Source: DATCZB01 sp035513215 (GTDB lineage Bacteria; Pseudomonadota; Gammaproteobacteria; Steroidobacterales; Rariloculaceae). Taken from it: a DNA stretch of 39,613 nt. The notes beneath the pieces are model-generated. The model ran no database searches and was not told the DNA's origin. It worked only from the letters and a program-made list of their open reading frames with translations. Each line of letters begins with the position of its first letter. Within the stretch, counting starts at the first letter, position 1. Positions 32,917 to 39,613 of the stretch are shown here, piece by piece. The position numbers and the translations under genes were made by a program. The stretch lies in NCBI GenBank assembly GCA_035513215.1, contig DATKCK010000108.1:1-39613 (forward strand). Reading direction: 5' to 3'.

Positions 32917-33052
32917 CCGACATGCCCGCGGCGACGGGCACGCGGCTGCTCGCGACGCTCGCGAAGCAGCTCTCGCTCGAAGGCGGCCGCGGGCTGATCT
33001 CGGTCTGCACGGCGGGCGGCATGGGTGTCACGGCCATCGTCGAGAGCGCCTG
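32917..33052 (+). pseudogene. 3' fragment of a thiolase gene
   Basis: The plus strand encodes ATGTRLLATLAKQLSLEGG, then CTAGGMGVTAIVESA and a stop. This is the C-terminus of an acetyl-CoA acetyltransferase/thiolase, with the conserved cysteine and Gly-rich end. The upstream GHP motif is frameshifted and the rest of the gene is absent. Confidence 0.65.
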
Positions 33053-33182
33053 AGGCAGGGGCTGCCGTAGCGGCTCGCTCGCAGCGCGCGGAGCTTCCGA
33101 CCCGTCGCGTCGACGATCGACCGAATTAGCCGGTTCGCGGGATGTCGAGGGCCATGAGGGGAGTAAGGCCGCGCACTTCTCT

Positions 33183-33590
33183 TCAATCCCGCTCGCTCGA
33201 GCTGGTCCAGAGGCGCTCGCCGGTCTCTGTTCGCGTAACGGACGAGGCGTTAGCTGTGTTGGTACCGTCGCGTGCCCCAAAACCGACAATCGTCAGCACG
33301 TCGCCCGCGTTGATCGACCGGGGCGTCAGGCCACTGCGTACCAACGAATTAACGCCCAAAAGCTCCACGGCCCAGTGCTCACGATTGCCGTCTCCATCCA
33401 TGGTTTCGATATGAATCCATGCGTGAGGGTTCGTCCATTCCATCTCCGCCACGGTACCGGTGAGCTGAACAGGCCGGCCGACATCGAACTCCGCGGAAAA
33501 CGAATGATGCGCGAAGGCGCAGACTGAAGTCGAAAGCACAGCCAGAGCGATGCTCACCGGCGTAAGTATCCTTCGTGATCCTGCTGTCAT
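33183..33590 (-). CDS. Exported DUF6152 family protein
   Basis: This 135-aa protein has a signal peptide (about residues 1-28, SIALAVLSTSVCAFA) followed by the DUF6152 pattern HHSFSAEFDVGRPVQLTGTV and EWTNPHAWIHIETMD. DUF6152 proteins are small periplasmic beta proteins of unknown role, often next to genes like the one at 33721. I chose the ATG at 33590, with GAGGTG about 6 nt upstream; a GTG three codons earlier is possible. Confidence 0.85.
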   Translation of the reverse strand: MTAGSRRILTPVSIALAVLSTSVCAFAHHSFSAEFDVGRPVQLTGTVAEMEWTNPHAWIHIETMDGDGNREHWAVELLGVNSLVRSGLTPRSINAGDVLTIVGFGARDGTNTANASSVTRTETGERLWTSSSERD

Positions 33591-33614
33591 GATCTGCACC
33601 TCGGGATGGCTTCC

Positions 33615-33646
33615 TTGTTAGTCTCCAGCGACCGCAATAGTATAAT
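33615..33646 (+). promoter_or_regulatory. Candidate promoter for the secreted protein at 33721
   Basis: TATAAT (33641-33646) is a perfect -10 box. The best -35 match, TTGTTA (33615-33620), is 20 nt away, longer than ideal. It lies in the 130-bp gap between divergent genes and would give a leader of about 70 nt. Confidence 0.45.
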
Positions 33647-33720
33647 CCGCGTTAGATAATGGATACTGATGCCACGACAGACTTCTGACTGGAACCGAAG
33701 TCGAGAAGGCGGAGAGATTC

Positions 33721-34800
33721 ATGCGAAAGCTGGCGGCAACGCTGTTTTTGATTTCGGTCGGCTCGCCATTGAGTGCGCAGTGGCTGGACTGGCGATCACC
33801 GCTGGTGCCGCGTAACGCCGATGGCAGTCCGGAGATGAGCGCGCCTGCTCCAAGAACGGCCGATGACCGTGTAGATCTGACCGGACTATGGGTGCCCGAA
33901 CGGGCGCGGGGCAGCGTGTTCGACGAGTCGCTGCTTCTGGGCTGGGCGCTCGAAGCAATGGTCGAGAACGAAGCGGATTTCTATTCCAACGACCCGCGCT
34001 TTCATTGCCTGCCGAGCGGGCCGAGCTTCTTGCCGGCAGGCCCTTCCGCTGGCGGCACGCGCCAGATTCTGCAGCATCTGGAAATCATCGCAATCCTCCA
34101 TTCCGACATGACCTATCGTCAGATCTACATGGATGGCCGTGAGCTCGAGCCCGATCCGGTGCTTCGAACATGGATGGGCTACTCAACCGGCCGCTGGGAC
34201 GGCGATACTCTCGTCGTCGAGAGCAACGGCTATAACGACAAGACCTGGCTGATCCGTGAAGGCCTTCCGCATTCCGACCAGCTACGCATCACGGAACGAT
34301 ATACGCGACTGGACTACGGCCATATGGAGCTCGAGATCAGCTATGTGGATCCGGGTACGTTCACCGGTCCGGTGCAGGCGACCGTAGATCTCGTGCTCAC
34401 CCCGGATTCGGCGTTGCTCGAAGTCGTATGTAATGAATCAGAGACCGGAACGCGACACTACAGCGGTGAAATCGAGCAGGCCGAGGAAAAGGTCGTCGAT
34501 GTTCCCATCGAAGTCCTCGAACGATACGTCGGCACTTACCAGGGCATTTGGCTCGGCAATCTGATCACGGCTGAAGTCACACTGGAGGGCAGTGAGCTGT
34601 ATCTAACACGAACACCGCGCTACTCTGATACAGGCGGCAACACCGACTTCGACACCTCGCGTCTCATTCCGCTGTCCGAAAACGCGTTCGATAGCCTTTT
34701 CGGGCTCGGGTGGGTGTTCAACGTCAACGAGGACGGTGAGGTGACGAGCGTATCGGAAGTCCACGTGTCCGGTGCGTGGCCGTTCGAGCGCCTGGAATGA
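33721..34800 (+). CDS. Exported protein of unknown function, DUF6152-associated
   Basis: This 359-aa protein has a signal peptide (residues 1-19, MRKLAATLFLISVGSPLSA) and a conserved core: RQIYMDGRELEPDP, TWMGYSTGRWDGDTLVVES and PHSDQLRITERY. Many environmental Proteobacteria and Acidobacteria encode such proteins beside DUF6152 genes; no function is known to me. The C-terminal third (VPIEVLERYVGTYQG onwards) looks like a separate beta domain. GGAG lies 6 nt before the ATG. It is divergent from the DUF6152 gene. Confidence 0.8.
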   Translation: MRKLAATLFLISVGSPLSAQWLDWRSPLVPRNADGSPEMSAPAPRTADDRVDLTGLWVPERARGSVFDESLLLGWALEAMVENEADFYSNDPRFHCLPSGPSFLPAGPSAGGTRQILQHLEIIAILHSDMTYRQIYMDGRELEPDPVLRTWMGYSTGRWDGDTLVVESNGYNDKTWLIREGLPHSDQLRITERYTRLDYGHMELEISYVDPGTFTGPVQATVDLVLTPDSALLEVVCNESETGTRHYSGEIEQAEEKVVDVPIEVLERYVGTYQGIWLGNLITAEVTLEGSELYLTRTPRYSDTGGNTDFDTSRLIPLSENAFDSLFGLGWVFNVNEDGEVTSVSEVHVSGAWPFERLE

Positions 34801-35003
34801 TCTGGCCTGATACACGTTTGAGGTAGTCAAGGAAGGACGGAGCCTCAATGCGTATTGCACAGAGGCTATCCTCCGCAATAATCGCCGTCGCGTCGCCGGC
34901 AGCGGTGAGTCCGCACGCTATTCGCTGGTTCGGAAGGGATCTTCGATGGTCAGTCCTTCGATCCGCTGGCCGTGCTGCAGGTCCTCGCTGTAGAGCCGGG
35001 AAA
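34801..35003. other. Gene-poor segment with a possible truncated 5' gene end
   Basis: An ATG at 34848, preceded by GGACGGAG, opens a signal-peptide-like stretch (MRIAQRLSSAIIAVASPAA). After about 25 codons it runs into DNA antisense to the AEC transporter relic. It may be the start of a lost secreted protein. On the minus strand, YSEDLQHGQRIE (about 34945-34980) is faintly like a MaoC dehydratase start. Neither call is firm. Confidence 0.3.
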
Positions 35004-35345
35004 CATCGCGCCCTGGAGTATCAGGACGCCGCGCGCCACGCCTTCGAGCTCGAGAGCGAAAGCGACGCCGATCGCGACCGCAAGCCCGACGGCGAGCCGC
35101 ACGAGTCCCCAGAACGACGCGAACGGCAGCCGCGCCAGCCTCAAATCCCCGAGCGTGTTGCCGAGCGCGAGCAGCATCAGCGGAATCATCAGCGCGCCGA
35201 GCAGTCCGATCGTGCCCGCGATCCAATCGGGCAGCTCGTAGCCCGTCACGAGCAGGGCCGTGTCGATCGCAGGCCGTAGATCACGGACGTCATCACGAGC
35301 GTGCGCCACGGCGAGCTGCCCGAGCGGATAGCGCGTATAAGAGGC
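35004..35345 (-). pseudogene. Relic of an AEC-family (auxin efflux carrier-like) transporter
   Basis: A minus-strand frame encodes DTALLVTGYELPDWIAGT, LLGALMIPLMLLALGNTLGD and ARGVLILQGAM. This is the C-terminal half of an AEC permease with its conserved 'IPLMLLALG' helix. Upstream, the segments YPLGQLAVAHA and LVMTSVIYGLR lie in different frames, indicating at least two frameshifts. The last two TM helices are missing after LQGAM. Confidence 0.7.
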
Positions 35346-35641
35346 CTTATGTGTGCCGGCGAGGCCGGCGGGGCGGGTTGGCGGCCAACGGGCGGATGGC
35401 TGGTGGGTGGCTCGGTCGAGCACGCCATCAGGGGCGAACCGGCCCGGTCTGTCGTCGTTCGGGCGTCGGAATCTTCGCCTTCGAGCTGGAAATGCCGGCG
35501 CGCGCGGGCGGCCGCGGCCTCAAGCCAAGACGTGCCCGTCGCGGCGCGGTGGCCCGCGGCGGTGGAGAGCTACCAACGCGGCGAGACTGATGGCGTTGAC
35601 GCCCGGCGCCCGCCTCGGCCCAACGCGGCGGCGCTTCCGAG
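35346..35641. other. No recognisable gene
   Basis: About 300 bp of very GC-rich DNA. Several frames are open on both strands, as expected from composition, but none shows a domain, ribosome binding site or start that I can support. Confidence 0.6.
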
Positions 35642-36876
35642 CTATTTCCGCGCACCCATCTGCGCAGAGATTTCCGCAAGCCAGTTCACGACCACGTAGA
35701 TGCGCGGGACCGGATTCTCGATAACCGGCCGGACCACGAGAAAGCGGCTGTTGACCGGATCGTAGTCGTAATCGTACCCGCGCCGGTCGTCGCCTTCGTC
35801 CGGAAGGACGACGGGCAGCTGTTCGCGGCCGAGGATTCGAAGATTCGTGGCTGTCTCTTCGATCCGGACCGACACCACCCTCTCGCCGCGGCGATAGAAC
35901 AGCTCGCCGTCGAACCATAGCGGCTTGGTCCCCCCACCGGCGGATATCTCCACGCGTCCCCCGGCTGAATCGGGAAACGGCCGGGCGTAGATTTCCGCCT
36001 GGCCCGATGCCCTCGAGCTGTACGCCACCCAGCTCCCGGAGGGCGAGAATACCGGCCAGTCTGTGTCGTCGGCTCCCTGCAGGTACGGCGCCGGCTGACC
36101 ATCGTCGAGGGAGACCCGCCACACGTCCAGTCCGGACTCGGCAAGGAGCGTTGTCCCGACGATAAACCGTCCATCCGGCGACCATGTCGGCCCCCAGATC
36201 AGGAATGGCGACTCCCACAACAGATCCGCACTGCCGCTGCCATCCGCCGGCGCCGTATACAGCCGGCTGCCTCCGACGATGAAGGCGATTGTGGAACCGT
36301 CCGGGCTCCACGACGGTAAGACGCTGTGAGGGTTCGCGGAACTCCTGTCTGCCGCCGGCAGCGTCGCCGGAGTGCCGTGCTCGATGTTGTACATCCAGGC
36401 TTCGCTGTCGACATCCACGACGATCCGCTCCCCGTCCGGCGACAGATGCGGGGCCACGTACGGACGAACCGGGGCGCCCACCGGCTCGATGAACGTGCCC
36501 TCGCGATCCATCCACACCAACTCCGCGTCGATGCGTGGAGACGGGACGTACGCGACTGTGCCGTTGGGCGAGACGGCAAAGGCCTGCGCGCCCGCGCGTC
36601 GTGTCACCACCCGGTCGAGCACCTGGACCGGATTCCCGGTCACTTGGAGTCGCTCCGCGTCGAACGGAACGGCCATCACGACGCCCGCGCGGCCGTAGAT
36701 CAGGTGTCCACTCGCGTAGCGCGCGTTATAACCTTCCTCGTCGAGCACGATGCTCCAGTCCGCGGCGCCCGCAGACCACACAGCAATGCGAGCGTTGGCC
36801 AGATCGGGGCCATGAAAGGCCGTAAACAGTACGCCGGCCCTGCCTGGCAGCGCTTCGGTGCCGTCCGCTGCGCACC
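35642..36876 (-). pseudogene. PD40 beta-propeller part of a Ser/Thr kinase-like protein, 5' truncated
   Basis: About 410 codons encode TolB-like PD40 repeats, for example YVAPHLSPDGERIVVDVDS, SWSPDGSTIAFIVGG, GPTWSPDGRFIVGT and PVFSPSGSWVAYSS, ending WLAEISAQMGARK. The family of PknB-type kinases with C-terminal PD40 propellers has this tail (compare GVLFTAFHGPDLANARIAV and GHLIYGRAGVVMAVPFD). The kinase and TM parts are missing: the frame ends in a serine recombinase relic at about 36877. A GTG at 36889 could initiate translation, but this is probably a gene fragment. Confidence 0.75.
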
Positions 36877-37100
36877 TTCGACGAGACACTTAGAACTTCG
36901 CTCGACTTCCTGGCAAACCCCTGCAATCTCTGGGCTTCAGACCGCCTGGAGCACAAGAAGGCAGTGCTGAAACTCGCGTTCGCCGACCGGCTGACCTACG
37001 TTCGAAACGAGGGATTTAGAACTCCGGATCTCGCCTTACCCTTCAAGGTGTTGGCCGATCTCAAAGCACCAAATGCAAATTGGCGCGCCCGGAGAGACGA
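36877..37100 (+). pseudogene. Relic of a large serine recombinase C-terminus (copy c), running into the repeat core
   Basis: An open plus-strand frame encodes FDETLRTSLDFLANPCNLW, then ASDRLEHKKAVLKLAFADRL and RNEGFRTPDLALPFKVLADL. This is the C-terminal region of large serine recombinases (resolvase/recombinase/zinc-ribbon family). The frame continues into WRARRDE, encoded by the first 22 bp of the interspersed repeat (37080-37101). This shows that the repeat is the right flank of such a recombinase gene. The catalytic N-terminus is absent. Confidence 0.8.
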
Positions 37101-37138
37101 AACTGGGCACTGGAGTACAGCGCTCGATATAGCCGTCT

Positions 37139-37235
37139 AGTCGCCGGGCAACATCCGTATTCGGCAGCATCGGACGGCATGGGCGAGGTGTATCGGACAG
37201 GGACACCGAGCTCGAGCCCGGCGCTTGTCTACGTG
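37139..37235 (+). pseudogene. Possible relic of a PknB-type kinase glycine loop
   Basis: The plus strand encodes ASDGMGEVYR and, one frame over, DRDTELE. Together these resemble the glycine-rich loop of bacterial Ser/Thr kinases (GGMGEVYRARDTxL) with a frameshift. It lies in opposite orientation to the PD40 kinase tail at 35642. The match is about 17 residues, so it is tentative. Confidence 0.4.
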
Positions 37236-37354
37236 CATGTCCGGTTGCTAGGCTTGGTTGCGTCGAAATTTCCGCGTGGCGGGCTCGCGAGGCACGCGCA
37301 TGTCATTCTGGCAGGAACTCGTTAGCAGTAAGCGGGGTCGTGAGAGAATCGTGT

Positions 37355-38524
37355 ATGAATTACCGCCACCAGCATCCGCCGCGCAGCAGCACACCGTTGA
37401 GAGACCGCGCCGTCGCACTCCTGATCTGCAGCTTGATCATCGTGCCCGCCGGCTATTCGCAAAACGCCAGCGTTGCGCAGGATCCGGACGCCGATACCGC
37501 CAGTACGCCGGCTGATCAACCCCGCGGTTTGCGGCGCGTTTTCGAGAATCGCGCGCTGCGCGATGCACTCAACATTGTCCGCGGCATTGCAAGTCAGGTC
37601 GTGTTTCAGTGGGGCAACGCACAGGACTCGCGCTACGGCCTGTTCCTCGACGAGGACTGGCAGGCGCGCACTGGCGGTCGGCCGCTTGTGATCATCGTGC
37701 ATGGGTTTGGTTCCAAGCCGGAAGAGTTCGACGTCGCGCGTGAGCAGATGCGCGAGGCCGGGTTCGGCACGGCCGTATTTGCCTATCCGAACGATGCGGC
37801 GATTGCATTCTCGGCGCGCCAGTTCGCCTCGGCCCTGCAGGAATTCGAGCGACAGTATCCCGACCGCAGGCTTTCGCTCGTCGCGCATTCGATGGGCGGA
37901 CTGGTGTCGCGCGCGGTCATCGAGGATCCGGCCATCGCTGCGGTCAGTAATATCGATCAGCTGATCATGATTGCGACACCGAATCACGGCTCGAACCTCG
38001 CCCGCGTCCCGGTGAGTCGCGATGTGTGGGAAAACTGGCTGGACGGCGAGCCGGATACGGTCAAAACCGTGTTCTTCGAATCGGTACTCGATGGATTAAA
38101 TGAAGCCCGCATCGATCTCCAGCCGGAATCCGAACCGCTTGCGCGGCTGAACAGCCTGTCGAGAAGTCCGGATGTGCGTTACTCACTGTTGCTGGGCAAC
38201 AACGGCCCGGCCACGCGCGAGCAGCTCGATGAACTGCGCCGCCGGATCATCGCGAGCCAGGACCTCAATCCGGCGCTACGGGTGCTCGGCCCGCGACTAG
38301 CAGAACTGCTCAAGGACCTCGATGAACTCGTCGACGGGCTTGGCGATGGCGCCGTGGCGGTCGAGCGCGGCCGGCTCGAAGGCGTGGACGACACGATCGT
38401 GCTCAGCTTCAATCATGGGGCGATCACGTCGGCGTTGGATGACGAAGACAGCCGGCGATTGATTGCGGAAGTACTGGCGAGGCTCGATAACGAGCACGTC
38501 AGGACTGCAGTCGATGCTGAGTGA
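37355..38524 (+). CDS. Exported alpha/beta hydrolase (lipase/esterase-like)
   Basis: This 389-aa protein has an N-terminal hydrophobic signal (about residues 18-35, AVALLICSLIIVPAGYSQ). An alpha/beta hydrolase domain follows, with oxyanion-hole HGFG at 116-119 and the nucleophile elbow AHSMGG (Ser179). IATPNHGSNLA is typical of PGAP1/lipase-like members. The catalytic His may be in SFNHGAITSA. The substrate is unknown. I chose the ATG at 37355; a GTG five codons upstream is possible. The gene is intact in a zone of relics. Confidence 0.85.
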   Translation: MNYRHQHPPRSSTPLRDRAVALLICSLIIVPAGYSQNASVAQDPDADTASTPADQPRGLRRVFENRALRDALNIVRGIASQVVFQWGNAQDSRYGLFLDEDWQARTGGRPLVIIVHGFGSKPEEFDVAREQMREAGFGTAVFAYPNDAAIAFSARQFASALQEFERQYPDRRLSLVAHSMGGLVSRAVIEDPAIAAVSNIDQLIMIATPNHGSNLARVPVSRDVWENWLDGEPDTVKTVFFESVLDGLNEARIDLQPESEPLARLNSLSRSPDVRYSLLLGNNGPATREQLDELRRRIIASQDLNPALRVLGPRLAELLKDLDELVDGLGDGAVAVERGRLEGVDDTIVLSFNHGAITSALDDEDSRRLIAEVLARLDNEHVRTAVDAE

Positions 38525-38602
38525 CAAGCCCGGAGAGATTGACTCGGGCCCTGGGCCCTCGCCCTGCGGGCGCCCTCGCCGCGCGAGTGGACCTGATCGG
38601 AA

Positions 38603-38670
38603 TGGCGCGCCCGGGAGGACAAACTTCGAACTCTTTGCTGCAGACGCTGGCTGACTGGGGCGCTTGCCTG
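38603..38670 (+). repeat. Interspersed repeat, copy d
   Basis: TGGCGCGCCCGGGAGGAC, AAACTTCGAACTCTTTGCTG and ACGCTGGCTGACTGG match the consensus. The copy ends 49 bp past the 3' end of the HigA-like gene, tail to tail. From 38525 to the copy there is no gene, only GC-rich DNA. Confidence 0.85.
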
Positions 38671-38719
38671 AACAGAATTCATCTGGCCGCGTAGTCGCCC
38701 ATCGGTTGCTGAGCGAGAC

Positions 38720-39055
38720 TCAAGCGTGCACGCGCCTTCGCGGGCGGGCGTGACGCGGCTGCACCGACAAGCGCAGACCGAAAGCGGCCAGGATCGCGGC
38801 CAGCGTATCAAGCCGCGGATTACCTCTCTCGGAGAGCGTCCGATACAACGTCTCGCGGGAGAGGCCGGTTTTCTCGGCGAGTGCAGCCATTCCACCAACA
38901 GCATCCGCAACGGTACGCAATGCGACGGGTACGGCTCGCTCATCGCCGTCGGCTAACATCGCTTCAAGGTATTCTGCGATCTCAACCTGGCTTTTTAGGT
39001 GGTCCGCCGCTCGAAACGGCAGGCTTGCGGGCTTTGTAGTCTTTCCAGTAGTCAT
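38720..39055 (-). CDS. HigA-like addiction module antitoxin (Xre/HTH)
   Basis: This 111-aa protein matches the short HigA-type antidote family found downstream of RelE/HigB-like toxins. It has the N-terminal FRAADHLKSQVEIAEYLEAM and an HTH domain with GMAALAEKTGLSRETLYRTL and GNPRLDTLAAILAAFGLRL. It neutralises the toxin encoded upstream. The ATG at 39055 lies 74 bp inside the toxin gene, an unusually long overlap, but the conserved N-terminus requires about this start. The C-terminal Arg-rich tail (RHARPRRRVHA) is a lineage-specific extension. Confidence 0.88.
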   Translation of the reverse strand: MTTGKTTKPASLPFRAADHLKSQVEIAEYLEAMLADGDERAVPVALRTVADAVGGMAALAEKTGLSRETLYRTLSERGNPRLDTLAAILAAFGLRLSVQPRHARPRRRVHA

Positions 39056-39338
39056 GAGCTTTCTCGATATCCTTCGCCTGGGTGCGCTTATCGCCTCCAC
39101 ACAGCAGCAGGATCAGCGCGTCACCGTCCTGCCCGTAGTACACGCGGAAGCCGGGACCGTGATCGATCCGCAGCTCGCGGACTCCTTCGCCAACGCTCTT
39201 CCAGTCGCCCGGTAGGCCGACGCTCAGCCGATCCAGGCGAGCGACGATCCGGGCACGTGTCCGACCATCGCGCAGTCCATCCAGCCATTCCGACAGCGGA
39301 ACTTTGCCTTCTGCTGTCTGGTATCGACGGACCTCCAC
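38982..39338 (-). CDS. RelE/HigB-like toxin (Gp49 family)
   Basis: This 118-aa protein belongs to the RelE/ParE superfamily, HigB/Gp49 group, of translation-dependent mRNA interferases. It has KVPLSEWLDGLRDGRTRARI, VRELRIDHGPGFRVYYG, and the C-terminal CGGDKRTQAKDIEKAHDYW. About 20 extra C-terminal residues (KPAVSSGGPPKKPG) reach into the antitoxin gene. The start is GTG at 39338. A TACAAT box (39351 to 39346) ends 7 nt upstream, so the mRNA may be leaderless. Confidence 0.88.
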   Translation of the reverse strand: MEVRRYQTAEGKVPLSEWLDGLRDGRTRARIVARLDRLSVGLPGDWKSVGEGVRELRIDHGPGFRVYYGQDGDALILLLCGGDKRTQAKDIEKAHDYWKDYKARKPAVSSGGPPKKPG

Positions 39339-39345
39339 CGTGGCT

Positions 39346-39364
39346 ATTGTAGCTCAAAAGCTAC
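39346..39364 (-). promoter_or_regulatory. Promoter and operator of the HigB/HigA-like module
   Basis: On the minus strand TACAAT (39351 to 39346) is a -10 candidate placing transcription start near the toxin GTG. An inverted repeat GTAGCT-CAAA-AGCTAC (39349-39364) overlaps this box and is a likely binding site for the antitoxin. No clear -35 box is visible. From 39365 to 39543 I see no gene. Confidence 0.55.
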
Positions 39365-39543
39365 GCCCGAGGGGGCGTACAGCCCATCACTGGTATATGT
39401 GTATCGCAGACAAATATGCCTGGTGTGATCTGGTTCGACGTTGGCGACTCGGCGGAACCAGGGTCGATAGCCGATGCCTCGCGAGACCGAGACACTCGCT
39501 ACCGGGCGCAGACTTCAGCGGACAACATTGGACCTCAATGGAG

Positions 39544-39613
39544 TTGGCGCGCCCGGAAGAACAGATTTCGAACTCTTTGCTGGATACGCTGGCCGACTGG
39601 AACACTTACCTTT
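39544..39613 (+). repeat. Interspersed repeat, copy e (continues past the window)
   Basis: TTGGCGCGCCCGGAAGAAC, TTCGAACTCTTTGCTGGA, ACGCTGGCCGACTGG and AACACTTACCTT match the consensus up to the last base of the window. Confidence 0.85.

Noticed and set aside
34918..34990. MaoC dehydratase fragment
   Set aside because: The match (YSEDLQHGQRIE) is too short and the rest of the fold is absent.
1..39613. CRISPR array
   Set aside because: No regularly spaced short repeats of constant period were seen; the five 70-bp repeats are far apart and irregular.

Overview
The window looks like a GC-rich gammaproteobacterial chromosome. The gene order dapF - DUF484 - xerC - hslV - hslU, the AlgZ/AlgR pair next to hemX-hemY, UbiK next to a ComM-like ATPase, and ubiD all point to Gammaproteobacteria. 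Protein families such as DUF8021, DUF6152 and PD40-type kinase tails suggest an environmental, perhaps marine, lineage. That placement is inference; no rRNA gene is present.

Layout. (1) 1-1335: the end of an integron cassette array read on the minus strand. It has one clear 105-bp attC site, two cassette genes (a GFA/CENP-V-type protein and a two-TM unknown) and a probable truncated second attC at the window edge. No integrase is visible. (2) 1543-15216: core genes. These are the dapF-DUF484-xerC-hslV-hslU operon, divergent ubiD, a ParA-like ATPase, hemX-hemY behind a LytTR-type two-component pair, a DUF4124 lipoprotein-like or secreted protein, ubiK, comM and a cytochrome c5-like protein. 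(3) 15261-21262: metabolic genes. These are a secreted metallo-beta-lactamase-fold hydrolase with a DUF8021 protein, and a malonate locus with matB, a bicupin and a VOC protein on one strand and the MadL/MadM transporter divergent from them.

(4) 21592-30902: a cell-surface or peptide-modification type locus. It carries two NTP_transf_5-type nucleotidyltransferases (the first lacking its catalytic aspartates), a GT2, two GT4s, an HPr-kinase-like protein, a PqqD-domain protein with a peptide-like C-terminal tail, a candidate 31-aa ORF, an SDR and an AGE-family epimerase. It abuts a tRNA-Thr(CGT) gene that has two stem mismatches. This is the most interesting block: a PqqD/HprK-related system without the usual asparagine-synthase-like partner inside it.

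(5) 31000-39613: a degraded accessory zone. It holds two intact toxin-antitoxin modules (RES/Xre and HigB/HigA-like), a DUF6152 gene divergent from a secreted unknown, an alpha/beta hydrolase, and many gene relics (serine recombinase tails, thiolase, AlbA_2/RecG-like, AEC transporter, PD40 kinase, lipoprotein). A roughly 70-bp interspersed repeat occurs five times in the window (one copy at 21.3 kb, four in this zone). In one copy it continues directly from a serine recombinase C-terminus, so the repeats are probably right-end remnants of a recombinase-carrying element.
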